A stretch of 62,646 bases of DNA from an uncultured bacterium (GCA_947643595.1 CANRWP010000015.1:1-62646); one strand, 5' to 3'. Shown: positions 36,561 to 45,244, counted from the first letter of the stretch. The notes: generated from the letters alone by a model not told the origin. Numbers and translations: made by a program.

Positions 36561-37652
36561 ATGGGAATTTTCGGGAAAAAGAAACCGGACAAACCGGAGG
36601 AAAAGCAGAAGGAGATGAAGATTTATATCGAAGGCGCCGGCGGGACTATCGTCAGCAAGTCGATTTTGAACGGCACATCCAGGTTAAAATGGCTGTTCAG
36701 GCAGGATGAAGGGCATGGGAACGGCTGGGTGGCTTTTGGGGATAAGGATACGCAGGAGTATGTGAATGATGTCAAAAATATGGAAATTGTGGATTTTAAC
36801 ACGCTGGCAAATATCGAGCCGACGGTGGTGAATGTATTTTTTATGCCGATGGGAAGCGATCTGGAGTTTCGGGACGATAAGACGGGGAAGTATTTTGTCG
36901 ATACGAGGACGGGAGAAGAGATCAGAGAGCCGGTAAAGCATCCGGCGCAGATCGCGTTTGAGAAAAATCTGAAATTTCTCAATCAGGGGAGCTATTCTCT
37001 GGATTTTTTTGAGTCCCTGTTTAAGGAGAGTGAAAAAATGCGGGTTCTGCGGGCGGGGGAGGTGGATTTTCCCACCGGGGAGGTGGTGCTTGCAGATCCG
37101 CTTGCCTATCTCGGCAGCAAATATGAGACGGTGTTAGATCAGAAGATTCCGGCGGGGACTTATCCGGTGGAGTTGTCCGTCTGCCTTTCCCGGATCGCGG
37201 GGCTGAGGTTCGCTGCGGCAAGGCTTCTTGTCAGCGAGGGGGAGGCGGTGCGTTATGAGATCGCCATGCCGAAGGGGAAAAAGAGAGAAGATTGGGAGTT
37301 GGCGGGCGCCTTAACGTTTTTTGGTGTGGATACGGGACTGGCATGTTTTGCGGATGTGCAGGTTTCCGGGGAGTACAGGGAATTTTTTGAAAAGTGGCAG
37401 CAGGAAAATCCCGGAAAGAATAAGTATACGGACTATTTTGAAGAGTTATTTCAGAAAAGCTATGAGGCATATCCCGAGTTCCAGAATCCGGGAGGGAGCT
37501 TCCTCGCCTGGCAGATGCCGGAGAGCGGTCGGAGGATCGTGCTGTTTTCGAGCGGCATGGGAGACGGCATATACAGCGGCTACTGGGGGATTGGCGAGAA
37601 GGGAGAGGCGGTGTCCTTGACGATAGTTTTTATGAATCCGGAGTATTTTTGA
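36561..37652 (+). CDS. Imm33-like (DUF2185) and DUF4241 fusion protein
   Basis: The N-terminal third (about residues 18-125) resembles DUF2185/Imm33: SKSILNGTSRLKWLFR, GWVAFGDKDTQEYVND, and the hallmark IVDFNTLANIEPTVV. The C-terminal part (about 165-363) matches DUF4241: GEVVLADPLAYL, IPAGTYPVELSV, VDTGLACFAD and FSSGMGDGIYSGYWG. Imm33 is a predicted immunity family of polymorphic toxin systems, and DUF4241 is uncharacterised. No toxin gene is visible beside it. Cytoplasmic, no signal peptide. The ATG follows AAGGAGGG. Function as an antidote or orphan immunity protein is inferred. Confidence 0.7.
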   Translation: MGIFGKKKPDKPEEKQKEMKIYIEGAGGTIVSKSILNGTSRLKWLFRQDEGHGNGWVAFGDKDTQEYVNDVKNMEIVDFNTLANIEPTVVNVFFMPMGSDLEFRDDKTGKYFVDTRTGEEIREPVKHPAQIAFEKNLKFLNQGSYSLDFFESLFKESEKMRVLRAGEVDFPTGEVVLADPLAYLGSKYETVLDQKIPAGTYPVELSVCLSRIAGLRFAAARLLVSEGEAVRYEIAMPKGKKREDWELAGALTFFGVDTGLACFADVQVSGEYREFFEKWQQENPGKNKYTDYFEELFQKSYEAYPEFQNPGGSFLAWQMPESGRRIVLFSSGMGDGIYSGYWGIGEKGEAVSLTIVFMNPEYF

Positions 37653-37664
37653 TGAGGATTAACT

Positions 37665-38264
37665 ATGATGAAAAAAAGTCGAATTATTATGGTCGTACTG
37701 TGCTTTTTGCTCGCAGGGGCGGCATTTATCAGTTTTCGTTTGAGAGGCGGCGTACAGATAAAAGCGTCACAGGACGAAGATATCCTGCCGGATGCAGAGG
37801 TGGTTTTCTACAGACAGGATGATGAGCGGTGGGCGGATGATCCTCTGGGAGAGTCGGAATATACGATGCGCTCTTCCGGCTGTCTGGTCAGCTGCATCGC
37901 TTCCGCTGTCTCCATGGAGAGCGGTGAGGAGGAGACGCCGGGGATATTAAACGCGGAGTTTTCAGCGGGGAAAGTGTACGACTCGGAGGGGAACCTTCAG
38001 TGGGAGCCGCTGTCGGAACTCGGGGAATATCAGGTCGATGTCTGCAGCGAGGTATCGTCGGAGTTGATAGACGCCTTTCTTTCGGAGGGGCATTTTCCGA
38101 TCGTTCGGGTGAGGATGTATGTCCTGGGGAATATCCATTATGTGCTGATCATCGGCGCTGAGGACGGGGAGTATCTCTGTATGGACCCATTGCAGGATGG
38201 CGTGGTGAAACTGTCCTATTGTGGAAACCGGGTTTACGGGATGAGGTGCGTGTCCGTGCGGTGA
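37665..38264 (+). CDS. Membrane-anchored C39-like cysteine peptidase domain protein
   Basis: An N-terminal signal anchor (about residues 6-23) precedes a papain-like Peptidase_C39_2 domain. The likely catalytic Cys is in SSGCLVSCIAS (near residue 71) preceded by the usual VVFYRQDDERWADDPLG, and the His is in IHYVLIIGAEDGEY, followed by MDPLQDG. Such proteins are typically extracytoplasmic. The substrate is unknown. Two adjacent ATGs are possible starts. Confidence 0.75.
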   Translation: MMKKSRIIMVVLCFLLAGAAFISFRLRGGVQIKASQDEDILPDAEVVFYRQDDERWADDPLGESEYTMRSSGCLVSCIASAVSMESGEEETPGILNAEFSAGKVYDSEGNLQWEPLSELGEYQVDVCSEVSSELIDAFLSEGHFPIVRVRMYVLGNIHYVLIIGAEDGEYLCMDPLQDGVVKLSYCGNRVYGMRCVSVR

Positions 38265-38304
38265 AATTCTGCGGGCTTGGGGCTCTGGTGATGAGGCAGG
38301 GTGA

Positions 38305-38895
38305 ATGTGTATGAATGCATGTGGATGTATGCGGATGGAAGATTTCAGGGTGATAGGGTATTACATAACGGAGAGACAAGCATATCAGAAGAGGATGGGA
38401 CTGAGCGACGAACAGTATATAAATTATACAGAATGTGTCAAAGAACTTTTCGATTCGCGGAGACTGGACACGGACAGCAGATTTTTGAGATTGTCGGATG
38501 CTCAATATTTTTATGAAAAGTTTTGCAGTACAGGTTTTTGCCGTCTGGTGAGTGTTTCCACAACATCGGAATATTTTGAACTGCTGGCGGAGGAAGTGAC
38601 AGATGGAAATGGTAACAGGATGGTGAGTGGAGAGCCGGATTGTGGCAGGCTGATCGGGTGCGATATTCTCGGCTGGGATGTGGGCGGTTTCCACTCGTTT
38701 CTCTGCAATTCATTGCAGAGAGAGTTGCCGGAGGCTGAATGGAACGGGATAGGACTGCTGAAAAATGATTTTGGTGAAGTGGCGCAATTTGCCGACACAA
38801 TTCAGGGGATAGGAGAACCGGTGGAGTGGATTCCCTGCCGGATCGGAGAAATTATGTCAGGAGGAAGTCATAGTTATGGAGACATCAAAAATTAA
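38305..38895 (+). CDS. Protein of unknown function
   Basis: A 196-residue soluble protein that I do not recognise. It starts at 38305 with GAGG 8 bases upstream; a later ATG at 38335 (MEDFRVIGYYI) is an alternative and would remove an odd Cys/Met-rich leader. It has no membrane segment and contains LIGCDILGWDVGGFHSFLCN and a Gly-rich C-terminus. It overlaps the following LRR gene by 20 bases, so they are coupled. Size and neighbourhood resemble immunity-type proteins, but no motif proves this. Confidence 0.6.
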   Translation: MCMNACGCMRMEDFRVIGYYITERQAYQKRMGLSDEQYINYTECVKELFDSRRLDTDSRFLRLSDAQYFYEKFCSTGFCRLVSVSTTSEYFELLAEEVTDGNGNRMVSGEPDCGRLIGCDILGWDVGGFHSFLCNSLQRELPEAEWNGIGLLKNDFGEVAQFADTIQGIGEPVEWIPCRIGEIMSGGSHSYGDIKN

Positions 38896-40246
38896 GATAG
38901 ATCTGATTTTGCTCACATGCATTGCGGAAGTTCTCGGCAGGGTACCTGAGACGATGTATGATTTTCAGAAAGTGAAAAATCTTTCCTGTGGCGGGAAGCC
39001 GCTTACCCGGAGGCTGATAGATCCCTACAATGATCCTGTCCCGGAGCGGATTGAGATCGAGGAGGGAAATTTCAGCATGATTGGAAAAATGTCAAGGCTG
39101 AAAAAGCTGACCATATCAGCGATGGCGGTCAGGGATTTTTCCTTTCTGAGGACTTCTCTTGCGCTTGAGACACTGGAAATTTCGGGCTGCGGCGTGATCG
39201 ATTGTGTTTTGCTGGAGAATCTGAAAAACCTGAGGACTCTCAGCCTGCAATATTGTTCTGAATTGAAAAATGTAGAAAGTATACTGAAATTATTTCGCCT
39301 GACAAAACTTTCGCTGGTGGGCAGTCAGTTTGATCATGCGGATTGTTTTGGGAACTGCCGAATTAAGGAAGTCTATCTGCTGGAACATCTCCTGAAAGCA
39401 GAACGGGCAAAAGAGAGGCAGAAAAAGACGGGATCAAAGCATTTTGCCGGCGTGCCCTTCAAAGAGATGCGATGGGAGAAGGAGCGGTATCCGTATACTT
39501 TCGAGCCGCTTGAGTCCTGTCTTTGGGAGGAGTACAGGGGAGCTTACGGTAATGTGGCGGAGGAAGTGGCAGTTCTGATGGGAGGAAGGGAAGAGGCCCC
39601 GGATACTCATAAGCTGCGCCGTCTGGAGACTGTACCGAAGACGAATTATGAGATTACTTTTGATAATCTTTTTGAAAATCTGTATCACCAGATGAGCTTT
39701 TACCGGGCAACCTGGCTGGTGCTGCCGTATCTGGCAGGACTTATGGAAAAATGGGAGAAGGAGAACGATCTGGAATGGGTATTTCGGGGGATCATGGCGG
39801 CGGGAAGCGTTCTGGCGACGGATGTGTACGGAGATAAGCCGGCGGAACCCGGTCTGTACGAAAGTTATCAGAATGCCGAAAAGCAGATCCAGGCGATCAC
39901 CGTCACAGCGATTCTGGGGGAGAGGAAACTGGCGTATATGTTGTATTTATCCGGCATGGAGTCCTGTTATGTCGTCTGCCCTGTCTGTGAATACTGTGAT
40001 GAAGAGATGGAAATCGGATATTTTGACCTCACGGAGCGGATCAATGTGGCAAAAGCGCCAGCCGGGAAGTGGGACGGTGAGAGCCTTGCGGATGTAAAGC
40101 TGTGGCTGTTTAACCTGTTTGCGCTGGTGGAGGATCAGAAGGGGTTTGAATATCTCTGTTATATTTTTGGAACCTATACCTGCCCGGAATGCGGGGAGAA
40201 GTCGTCGGTATCTGCGGGGATGGAAGCATATTATCTGGGGGAGTGA
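38876..40246 (+). CDS. Leucine-rich-repeat protein with C-terminal zinc-ribbon cysteines
   Basis: Residues about 60-170 hold irregular leucine-rich repeats (SRLKKLTISAM, LALETLEISGC, LKNLRTLSLQYCSEL, FRLTKLSLVGS). A helical central region (about 270-370) is followed by two CxxC pairs, CPVCEYC (near 366-372) and CPECG (near 440), that could coordinate zinc. There is no signal peptide, so it is probably cytoplasmic. I do not recognise the full architecture. It overlaps the preceding gene and lies in a run of immunity-like genes. Confidence 0.65.
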   Translation: METSKIKIDLILLTCIAEVLGRVPETMYDFQKVKNLSCGGKPLTRRLIDPYNDPVPERIEIEEGNFSMIGKMSRLKKLTISAMAVRDFSFLRTSLALETLEISGCGVIDCVLLENLKNLRTLSLQYCSELKNVESILKLFRLTKLSLVGSQFDHADCFGNCRIKEVYLLEHLLKAERAKERQKKTGSKHFAGVPFKEMRWEKERYPYTFEPLESCLWEEYRGAYGNVAEEVAVLMGGREEAPDTHKLRRLETVPKTNYEITFDNLFENLYHQMSFYRATWLVLPYLAGLMEKWEKENDLEWVFRGIMAAGSVLATDVYGDKPAEPGLYESYQNAEKQIQAITVTAILGERKLAYMLYLSGMESCYVVCPVCEYCDEEMEIGYFDLTERINVAKAPAGKWDGESLADVKLWLFNLFALVEDQKGFEYLCYIFGTYTCPECGEKSSVSAGMEAYYLGE

Positions 40247-40277
40247 GTGCGGTTAACAGGCGAAAGGGGTTGCTTAT

Positions 40278-40685
40278 ATGAGTGACAGACAGAGCGCAAC
40301 AGAAAAAAGTATATCCATGACAGAGAGAAAAGAGGCCATAGCCTGCGCGTCGGCGCTTAAGGATGTTTACGAGGATTATCCTTTTCACGATCCCAACTGG
40401 TGTGTGATGCGGCATAAAAAGAATAAGAAGACGTTTGCTCTGATCTACGAGAAGGACGGGCATATCTGGATCAATGTGAAGTGTGATCCGGAGTGGAGGG
40501 ATTTCTGGCGGGAGACTTTTGCCTCCGTAGTGCCGGGGTATCACATGAACAAGGAGCACTGGAATTCCATTATACTGGACGGCACGGTGCCGGACAAAGA
40601 GATCCGCAGGATGATCTTGGAGAGTTATGATCTGACAAAGCCGAAAGAGAAAGGGAAGGAAAAGAAAAAATATGACGGAACGTGA
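40278..40685 (+). CDS. MmcQ/YjbR family protein
   Basis: A 135-residue protein of the YjbR (CyaY-like fold) family: VYEDYPFHDPNWCVMRHKKNKKTFALIYEKDGHIWINVKCDP and the closing MNKEHWNSIILDG (here shown as short family landmarks) fit well. Family members are small, cytoplasmic and of unproven DNA-binding function. The C-terminal Lys-rich tail overlaps the next gene by 14 bases, so the two proteins are translationally coupled. Confidence 0.85.
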   Translation: MSDRQSATEKSISMTERKEAIACASALKDVYEDYPFHDPNWCVMRHKKNKKTFALIYEKDGHIWINVKCDPEWRDFWRETFASVVPGYHMNKEHWNSIILDGTVPDKEIRRMILESYDLTKPKEKGKEKKKYDGT

Positions 40686-41601
40686 CAGGATAGAAGGCGG
40701 ACTTTATGGGCTGCTGATTGGGGATGCATTGGGGGTTCCCTATGAATTTCACAGGGCGGATGAGCTGCCGCCGTATGAGGATATCGAGATGATGCCGCCC
40801 TCCGGTTTCAGAAGGGCGCACGCTCAGGTGGCGGCGGGGACATGGTCGGATGACGGCGCTCAGGCGCTGTGTCTGTTGGAGAGCCTTGTGGTAGAGAGAG
40901 GATTTTCGCTGGAGCGTTTCTCGGATCTGCTGCTCGGATGGTATGATGACGGTCTGTGGGCGGTGGAAAATAAGGTCTTTGATGTGGGGATACAGACGGC
41001 CCATGCGCTGCACGCTTATAAAAAGGGGATGGCTCCCGAGAAGTGCGGCACATTGAATCCGGAGGGCAAGGGAAACGGCGCTCTGATGAGAGTACTTCCG
41101 CTGGCGTTCTGGCACAGGGATAGAGAGAAGCTGGTCCTGGATGCACATCGTCAGTGTCTGATCACCCACGGACATCCGTGCAATCAGGTCTGCTGCGCCC
41201 TGTACTGCCTTGTAGCGAGGGAACTGTTGGAGGGCGTGGGGGCGCAGGATGCCATAAAAAGAGGAACTGCGATTCTGCGGGAAATCTACCGGAAGATGCC
41301 GGAGTATGAACAGGAACTGGAGTGGAGCGTGCGCCCCGGGGATGCGTGGGAGGGCGACGGAACAGGCTATGTGGTGGACTGTCTGAGGAGCGCATTTATG
41401 ATACTGGAGGAGACTTCGGATTACGAGGAAGCTGTAAAGCGGGCGGTTCTGCTGGGGAATGACACGGACACCACCGCCTGCGTGACAGGAGGGCTTGTGG
41501 GGATTTTATACGGCGTACAGGGAATCCCGGAGCGCTGGCTTTCGATGCTGAGAGAGAAGGAGAGGGCGGCAAAATTGTTGGACAGGTTTTTCCTGATTTA
41601 A
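40672..41601 (+). CDS. ADP-ribosylglycohydrolase family protein
   Basis: DraG-like hydrolase that removes ADP-ribose from modified macromolecules. The metal-binding landmarks are present: GLLIGDALGVPYEF at the start, GTWSDDGAQALCLLESL (usual GxWTDDTxMAL; the Thr of TDD is Ser and the second Thr is Gly), and LLGNDTDTTACVTGGLVGILYG near the end. The length of 309 residues is normal. It starts inside the YjbR gene. No ADP-ribosyltransferase is adjacent, so the target is unknown. Confidence 0.88.
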   Translation: MTERDRIEGGLYGLLIGDALGVPYEFHRADELPPYEDIEMMPPSGFRRAHAQVAAGTWSDDGAQALCLLESLVVERGFSLERFSDLLLGWYDDGLWAVENKVFDVGIQTAHALHAYKKGMAPEKCGTLNPEGKGNGALMRVLPLAFWHRDREKLVLDAHRQCLITHGHPCNQVCCALYCLVARELLEGVGAQDAIKRGTAILREIYRKMPEYEQELEWSVRPGDAWEGDGTGYVVDCLRSAFMILEETSDYEEAVKRAVLLGNDTDTTACVTGGLVGILYGVQGIPERWLSMLREKERAAKLLDRFFLI

Positions 41602-41704
41602 GTGTCCGGCATTCCATTGGTGGCGCTGTGAAAGAAAAGGTGAAAGCGATGGGCAGTGATTGGGAAATATCCGGGGTAAAGTTTTTACAGGAGGAAAGAT
41701 TTAA

Positions 41705-42253
41705 ATGCCAATATCAAAAAAAGAAATGCAAAGGCGATGGGCAGAAAAAGAGGCACAGATGCAGAATATTATTAAAAATCGAGATTGGAAGGCTCTGTTT
41801 GCAATGGATGAGAATGATGATTTTTCATGGACATTAGAACAAATATTGTGGTCTTTCGTAACAAATAGAGTGGATGGGCATTTTGATATATCTAACCTGA
41901 ACCACGCGCAAAAAGTACTTTTTTTGGTACTGGAACTGGAGAATGCAACACAAGCTGATGCATTGCCCAGTTTTTTTGAAGATTTTGCGATTTATGGTCG
42001 TGAAGCAGTGCAGGCATTGGAAGAAGTAGGAGCGTCTCAATGTGCGGTCGCTCTTAATGCAGTAGTTGATACTTTGCCGAACGGCATTTATCCAAAAGGA
42101 GATAAAGAGTTTTGGGATTCTATTATGTCGGGAAAAAATTCTGATATATGGGATAAGGCAGATAGTGTTTTAGCGGATTATACAGATGGATGGTTTTCCG
42201 ATTTGTGCCGTACTTATGCAGAGGCACACCGAGATATGGTTCAAGCAGGTTGA
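41705..42253 (+). CDS. DUF4375 (DMP19-like) protein
   Basis: A 182-residue acidic protein resembling the DMP19/DUF4375 family: HAQKVLFLVLELENATQADALPSFFEDFA and the following EALEEVGASQCAVAL pattern. DMP19 of Neisseria is a DNA mimic, and family members are also found near toxin-immunity loci. The gene is distinctly AT-richer than its neighbours, indicating separate acquisition. The ATG has an AGGAGG site 10 bases upstream. Confidence 0.7.
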   Translation: MPISKKEMQRRWAEKEAQMQNIIKNRDWKALFAMDENDDFSWTLEQILWSFVTNRVDGHFDISNLNHAQKVLFLVLELENATQADALPSFFEDFAIYGREAVQALEEVGASQCAVALNAVVDTLPNGIYPKGDKEFWDSIMSGKNSDIWDKADSVLADYTDGWFSDLCRTYAEAHRDMVQAG

Positions 42254-42272
42254 CAATGACAGGTAAGAGTAT

Positions 42273-44315
42273 ATGAAGAAAAAAAGAAAATGGATCATAA
42301 TGGCAGTTCTTTTACTTATGGGGACAACGATATTTATGAGCCGGAGATTGGAAAAGGGAGATGTAGGGGATCAAGGCGGCAGTCAGAATTCTCAGATGAG
42401 TGGGGAGGGCGTTTTATATCTGGAAGATCTGCCGGAGACGGACTTAAACCGAAACGGCATACCGGAGGAGATCCGCATCGTGGAGGCGGAAGACGGGGAG
42501 GGGAAGGAACTCGAAGTCTGGGAGAACGGAGAGAGGATTTTCCGGGAAGTGGGCTTTTATGTCCACGCGGGACAGAAAGCGATGTTTCTCTGCAGGCTGG
42601 ACGGGGAGGATTATCTGTTGCGGTATCATCCCACGATGTACCAGGGCTGCGGCGATTACGACTATGAGCTTTTTACGATGGCGAATAACGAGGAGACAAC
42701 GGTGCAGTGGAATGCGGTCTCATTCGACATCAACTTCGGCTCGCCGGTTCACGGAAGCTTTGAGGCGGAGGAGATCGCCGCTTTTATGGAGGAGGTCAAC
42801 GGTCTTTTATCTCAGAGCACTGAACTGCTCAACACGGACAGCGAACTGCTTAAAACCTTTGAAAAGGAGGGGATGTTGAAGGATACGCTGTGGTGGCTTG
42901 ACAGAGAGGAGACCGGATTTTCCGGGGACTCTTCCATGTCCCTGCTGGAAAATCTGAAAGAATTTCAGCGGGCTATGGAGGAGGACGGGGGACAGGCAGT
43001 CGCGGAGAGTTGTGATACGCTGCCCTTTGAGCAGGGGATGGAGATGATGTTCTGCAGCGGCGCCGGCGCCTGGAGGACTTACCTTACGTTGTATCCGGAT
43101 GGTGCTTTTGTCGGGGAGTACACGGATTCCGACGCGGGATCGGCGGGGGAGGATTATCCGAACGGCACCCGCTATGTCTGTCGTTTTCACGGGCGTTTCG
43201 GGGATATCAGGCAGGTCAGCGACGCATCCTTTTCTCTGGTGTTGGAGGAACTTTCGCTGGATACGGAATATTCTGTGGGAGAGGAGTGGATCGAGGACGG
43301 CGTGCGCCTCGTCTCCAGTGAGCCCTATGGTTTTGACGGGGAGGATGGCGCGGCGTTAAAGCCCGGAGCATCCTTTTTGTTCTATACGCCGGAAGCGAAA
43401 GGACATAAGCCGGGGACCGAATTATACGGCGCAGTGTATTTTTGCAGCTGGATGCCGGGAAGCCGTGAATTTCGCAGTGAGAGCGACAGGTTAGGGTGTT
43501 ACGGCCTGCATAATCTGGAGACGGATTACGGCTTTTTTTCCACGGGGGTCATGGAGGCGGATTTTGACGGATATTTCGACGGACTGCGGGGAGCCGCTGT
43601 CCTGTATGATGCGGAAAATGAGGAGTATACCATATATAACAGAGAGCTGGCATACAGGCGGACTTCCCCCTGTTCCACCTTTAAGATCGTTTCGTCCTGC
43701 ATTGCCCTGGAAAACGGGATCATCGACCCGGAGCATTCGACCCGCTCGTGGAGCGGCGAGGTTTTCTGGAATGAAAAGTGGAACAGGGATATGGATTTTA
43801 GAGAGGCGTTCCGGGAGTCCTGCGTCTGGTATTTTAGAGAGGTTATCGACGAGATCGGGCCGGAATTGATGCAGGAGGAGTTAAACCGCCTCTGGTACGG
43901 TAACAATGATATTTCCGACTGGGAGGGGCGGCTCAATACCAACAACAGCAATCCGGCTCTGACCGGTTTCTGGATCGAGTCCTCCCTTGAGATATCGCCG
44001 GTGGAACAGACGGAGGTGATGGAGCGTATTTTCGGGGAGGATGCCGTTTATTCGGCAGATACGCAGAAGGCGTTGAAAGAAGTGATGCGGATGGAAGAAC
44101 ATGGGCAGACTGATATTTCGGTATACGGAAAGACCGGGATGGGCAAGGCGAAGGGGATCGTTGTGGACGCATGGTATACGGGATTTGCCGAAAAAGGCGG
44201 ACGGCGGGTCTATTTTTGCGTCTATCTGGGGGAGAATGGCGACCGGAATGCGTCGAGTCAAAAGGCGAAGGAGATCGCGGCTGAACTTTTGGAGGACTTT
44301 TTCAGCTATCATTAA
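42273..44315 (+). CDS. Class D beta-lactamase/transpeptidase domain fused to a large unknown N-terminal region
   Basis: A membrane segment (residues about 5-21) anchors the protein outside the cell. The first 430 residues match nothing I recognise. The last 230 residues are a class D serine beta-lactamase-type domain with all motifs: Ser468-x-x-Lys471 in CSTFKI, Ser516-x-Val in SCVWYF, YGN in LWYGNNDIS, the LTGFWIESSLEISPVEQ stretch, and Lys620-Thr-Gly in YGKTGMG. Intact motifs suggest catalysis or beta-lactam binding. BlaR/MecR sensors have the same domain but a different N-terminus. Which role applies cannot be told from sequence. Confidence 0.85.
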   Translation: MKKKRKWIIMAVLLLMGTTIFMSRRLEKGDVGDQGGSQNSQMSGEGVLYLEDLPETDLNRNGIPEEIRIVEAEDGEGKELEVWENGERIFREVGFYVHAGQKAMFLCRLDGEDYLLRYHPTMYQGCGDYDYELFTMANNEETTVQWNAVSFDINFGSPVHGSFEAEEIAAFMEEVNGLLSQSTELLNTDSELLKTFEKEGMLKDTLWWLDREETGFSGDSSMSLLENLKEFQRAMEEDGGQAVAESCDTLPFEQGMEMMFCSGAGAWRTYLTLYPDGAFVGEYTDSDAGSAGEDYPNGTRYVCRFHGRFGDIRQVSDASFSLVLEELSLDTEYSVGEEWIEDGVRLVSSEPYGFDGEDGAALKPGASFLFYTPEAKGHKPGTELYGAVYFCSWMPGSREFRSESDRLGCYGLHNLETDYGFFSTGVMEADFDGYFDGLRGAAVLYDAENEEYTIYNRELAYRRTSPCSTFKIVSSCIALENGIIDPEHSTRSWSGEVFWNEKWNRDMDFREAFRESCVWYFREVIDEIGPELMQEELNRLWYGNNDISDWEGRLNTNNSNPALTGFWIESSLEISPVEQTEVMERIFGEDAVYSADTQKALKEVMRMEEHGQTDISVYGKTGMGKAKGIVVDAWYTGFAEKGGRRVYFCVYLGENGDRNASSQKAKEIAAELLEDFFSYH

Positions 44316-44354
44316 CAGTGAAAAGGTGTGCGGTTGCGATTAGGAGGGCTGTAT

Positions 44355-44393
44355 ATGGAACGGTGTGCATGGTGTCTGTGCAATGAAAAATAG
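44355..44393 (+). pseudogene. Remnant of the first codons of a DNA-3-methyladenine glycosylase I gene
   Basis: A 12-codon frame MERCAWCLCNEK follows an ideal AGGAGGG ribosome site. Tag glycosylases start MERCxW (E. coli Tag begins MERCGWVSQDP from memory), so this is probably the surviving 5' end of a deleted tag gene. A chance mini-ORF cannot be excluded. Confidence 0.35.
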
Positions 44394-44403
44394 AGGGAGG
44401 AAA

Positions 44404-45162
44404 ATGAACGAATCAAAATGGAAATCCATCTGGAAAGAAGAGGAGGAATCGGCACATATCCATGGCTGGGATTTTTCCCATATCGACGGCAGATATGAGG
44501 AGGAGAACGATCTGCCGTGGGATTACGAGAGCATTGTCCGACAGTACTTGAAGAAGGACTTCGATCTGCTGGATTATGACACGGGGGGCGGTGAATTTTT
44601 GCTGAAGCTTGGGCATCCGTTCCATAAAACCGCGGCGACGGAAGGATACGGACCGAATGTGGGGCTGTGCAGGAAAAAACTGCTACCTTTGGGCATTGAT
44701 TTCAGAGCCTGCGACACGCCTTCTAAAATTCCCTACGACAGTGAAAGTTTTGATCTGATCATCAACAGGCACGGCGACTTTGACGCCGGGGAGCTGCACC
44801 GCCTTTTGAGAAAGGACGGGATTTTTGTGACAGAGCAGGTGGGCGGAGACAACGACAGGGATCTGGTGGAGATGGTTCTTCCGGGTACACCGAAACCTTA
44901 TCCGCATCTGAACCTGAAAGAACAGAGAGGCGTGTTCGAGGATGCGGGATTTCATATTCTGCGGGCGGAGGAGGCGTACCGGCCGATCCGGTTTTATGAT
45001 ATGGGAGCATTTGTGTGGTTTGCGCATATTATCGAGTGGGAGTTCCCGGGATTTTCGGTAGACCATTGTTTTGACGCGCTGCTTGAGATGCAGGGAATGA
45101 TCGAGCGGGAGGGGAAGGTGGAGGGGACGATCCATCGTTATCTGATCGTGGCGGGGAAGTGA
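44404..45162 (+). CDS. Class I SAM-dependent methyltransferase
   Basis: A cytoplasmic methyltransferase of unknown substrate. Motif I is LLDYDTGGGEFLLKLG (near residues 51-66), the acidic strand is present, and motif IV is FDLIINRHGDFDAGELHRLLRKDGIFV. The C-terminus contains WFAHIIEWEFPGFS. I choose the ATG at 44404, with GGGAGG 5 bases upstream, over an in-frame ATG 13 codons earlier. It is intact, unlike the degraded methyltransferase at 36052, and is a different subfamily. Confidence 0.82.
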   Translation: MNESKWKSIWKEEEESAHIHGWDFSHIDGRYEEENDLPWDYESIVRQYLKKDFDLLDYDTGGGEFLLKLGHPFHKTAATEGYGPNVGLCRKKLLPLGIDFRACDTPSKIPYDSESFDLIINRHGDFDAGELHRLLRKDGIFVTEQVGGDNDRDLVEMVLPGTPKPYPHLNLKEQRGVFEDAGFHILRAEEAYRPIRFYDMGAFVWFAHIIEWEFPGFSVDHCFDALLEMQGMIEREGKVEGTIHRYLIVAGK

Positions 45163-45225
45163 AATGACGTTCGGTAAAGAAAAGAGCGCAGGTTCGCCGG
45201 TAGAGAGACGGTTATGACACGTAAA

Positions 45226-45244
45226 CTGCCGTTTATGACGGCAG
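45226..45244 (+). repeat. Inverted repeat upstream of the LytTR regulator gene
   Basis: CTGCCG and CGGCAG are separated by 7 bases. A TATAAT box lies at 45271-45276 without a recognisable -35, so the repeat (centre about 48 bases before the presumed start of transcription) could be an activator site, or simply an RNA hairpin from an upstream transcript. Confidence 0.4.

Noticed and set aside
36561..40246. An operon encoding a full toxin-immunity system with its own toxin.
   Set aside because: No large repeat-containing or LXG/RHS-type toxin gene is present, so only immunity-like genes can be claimed.
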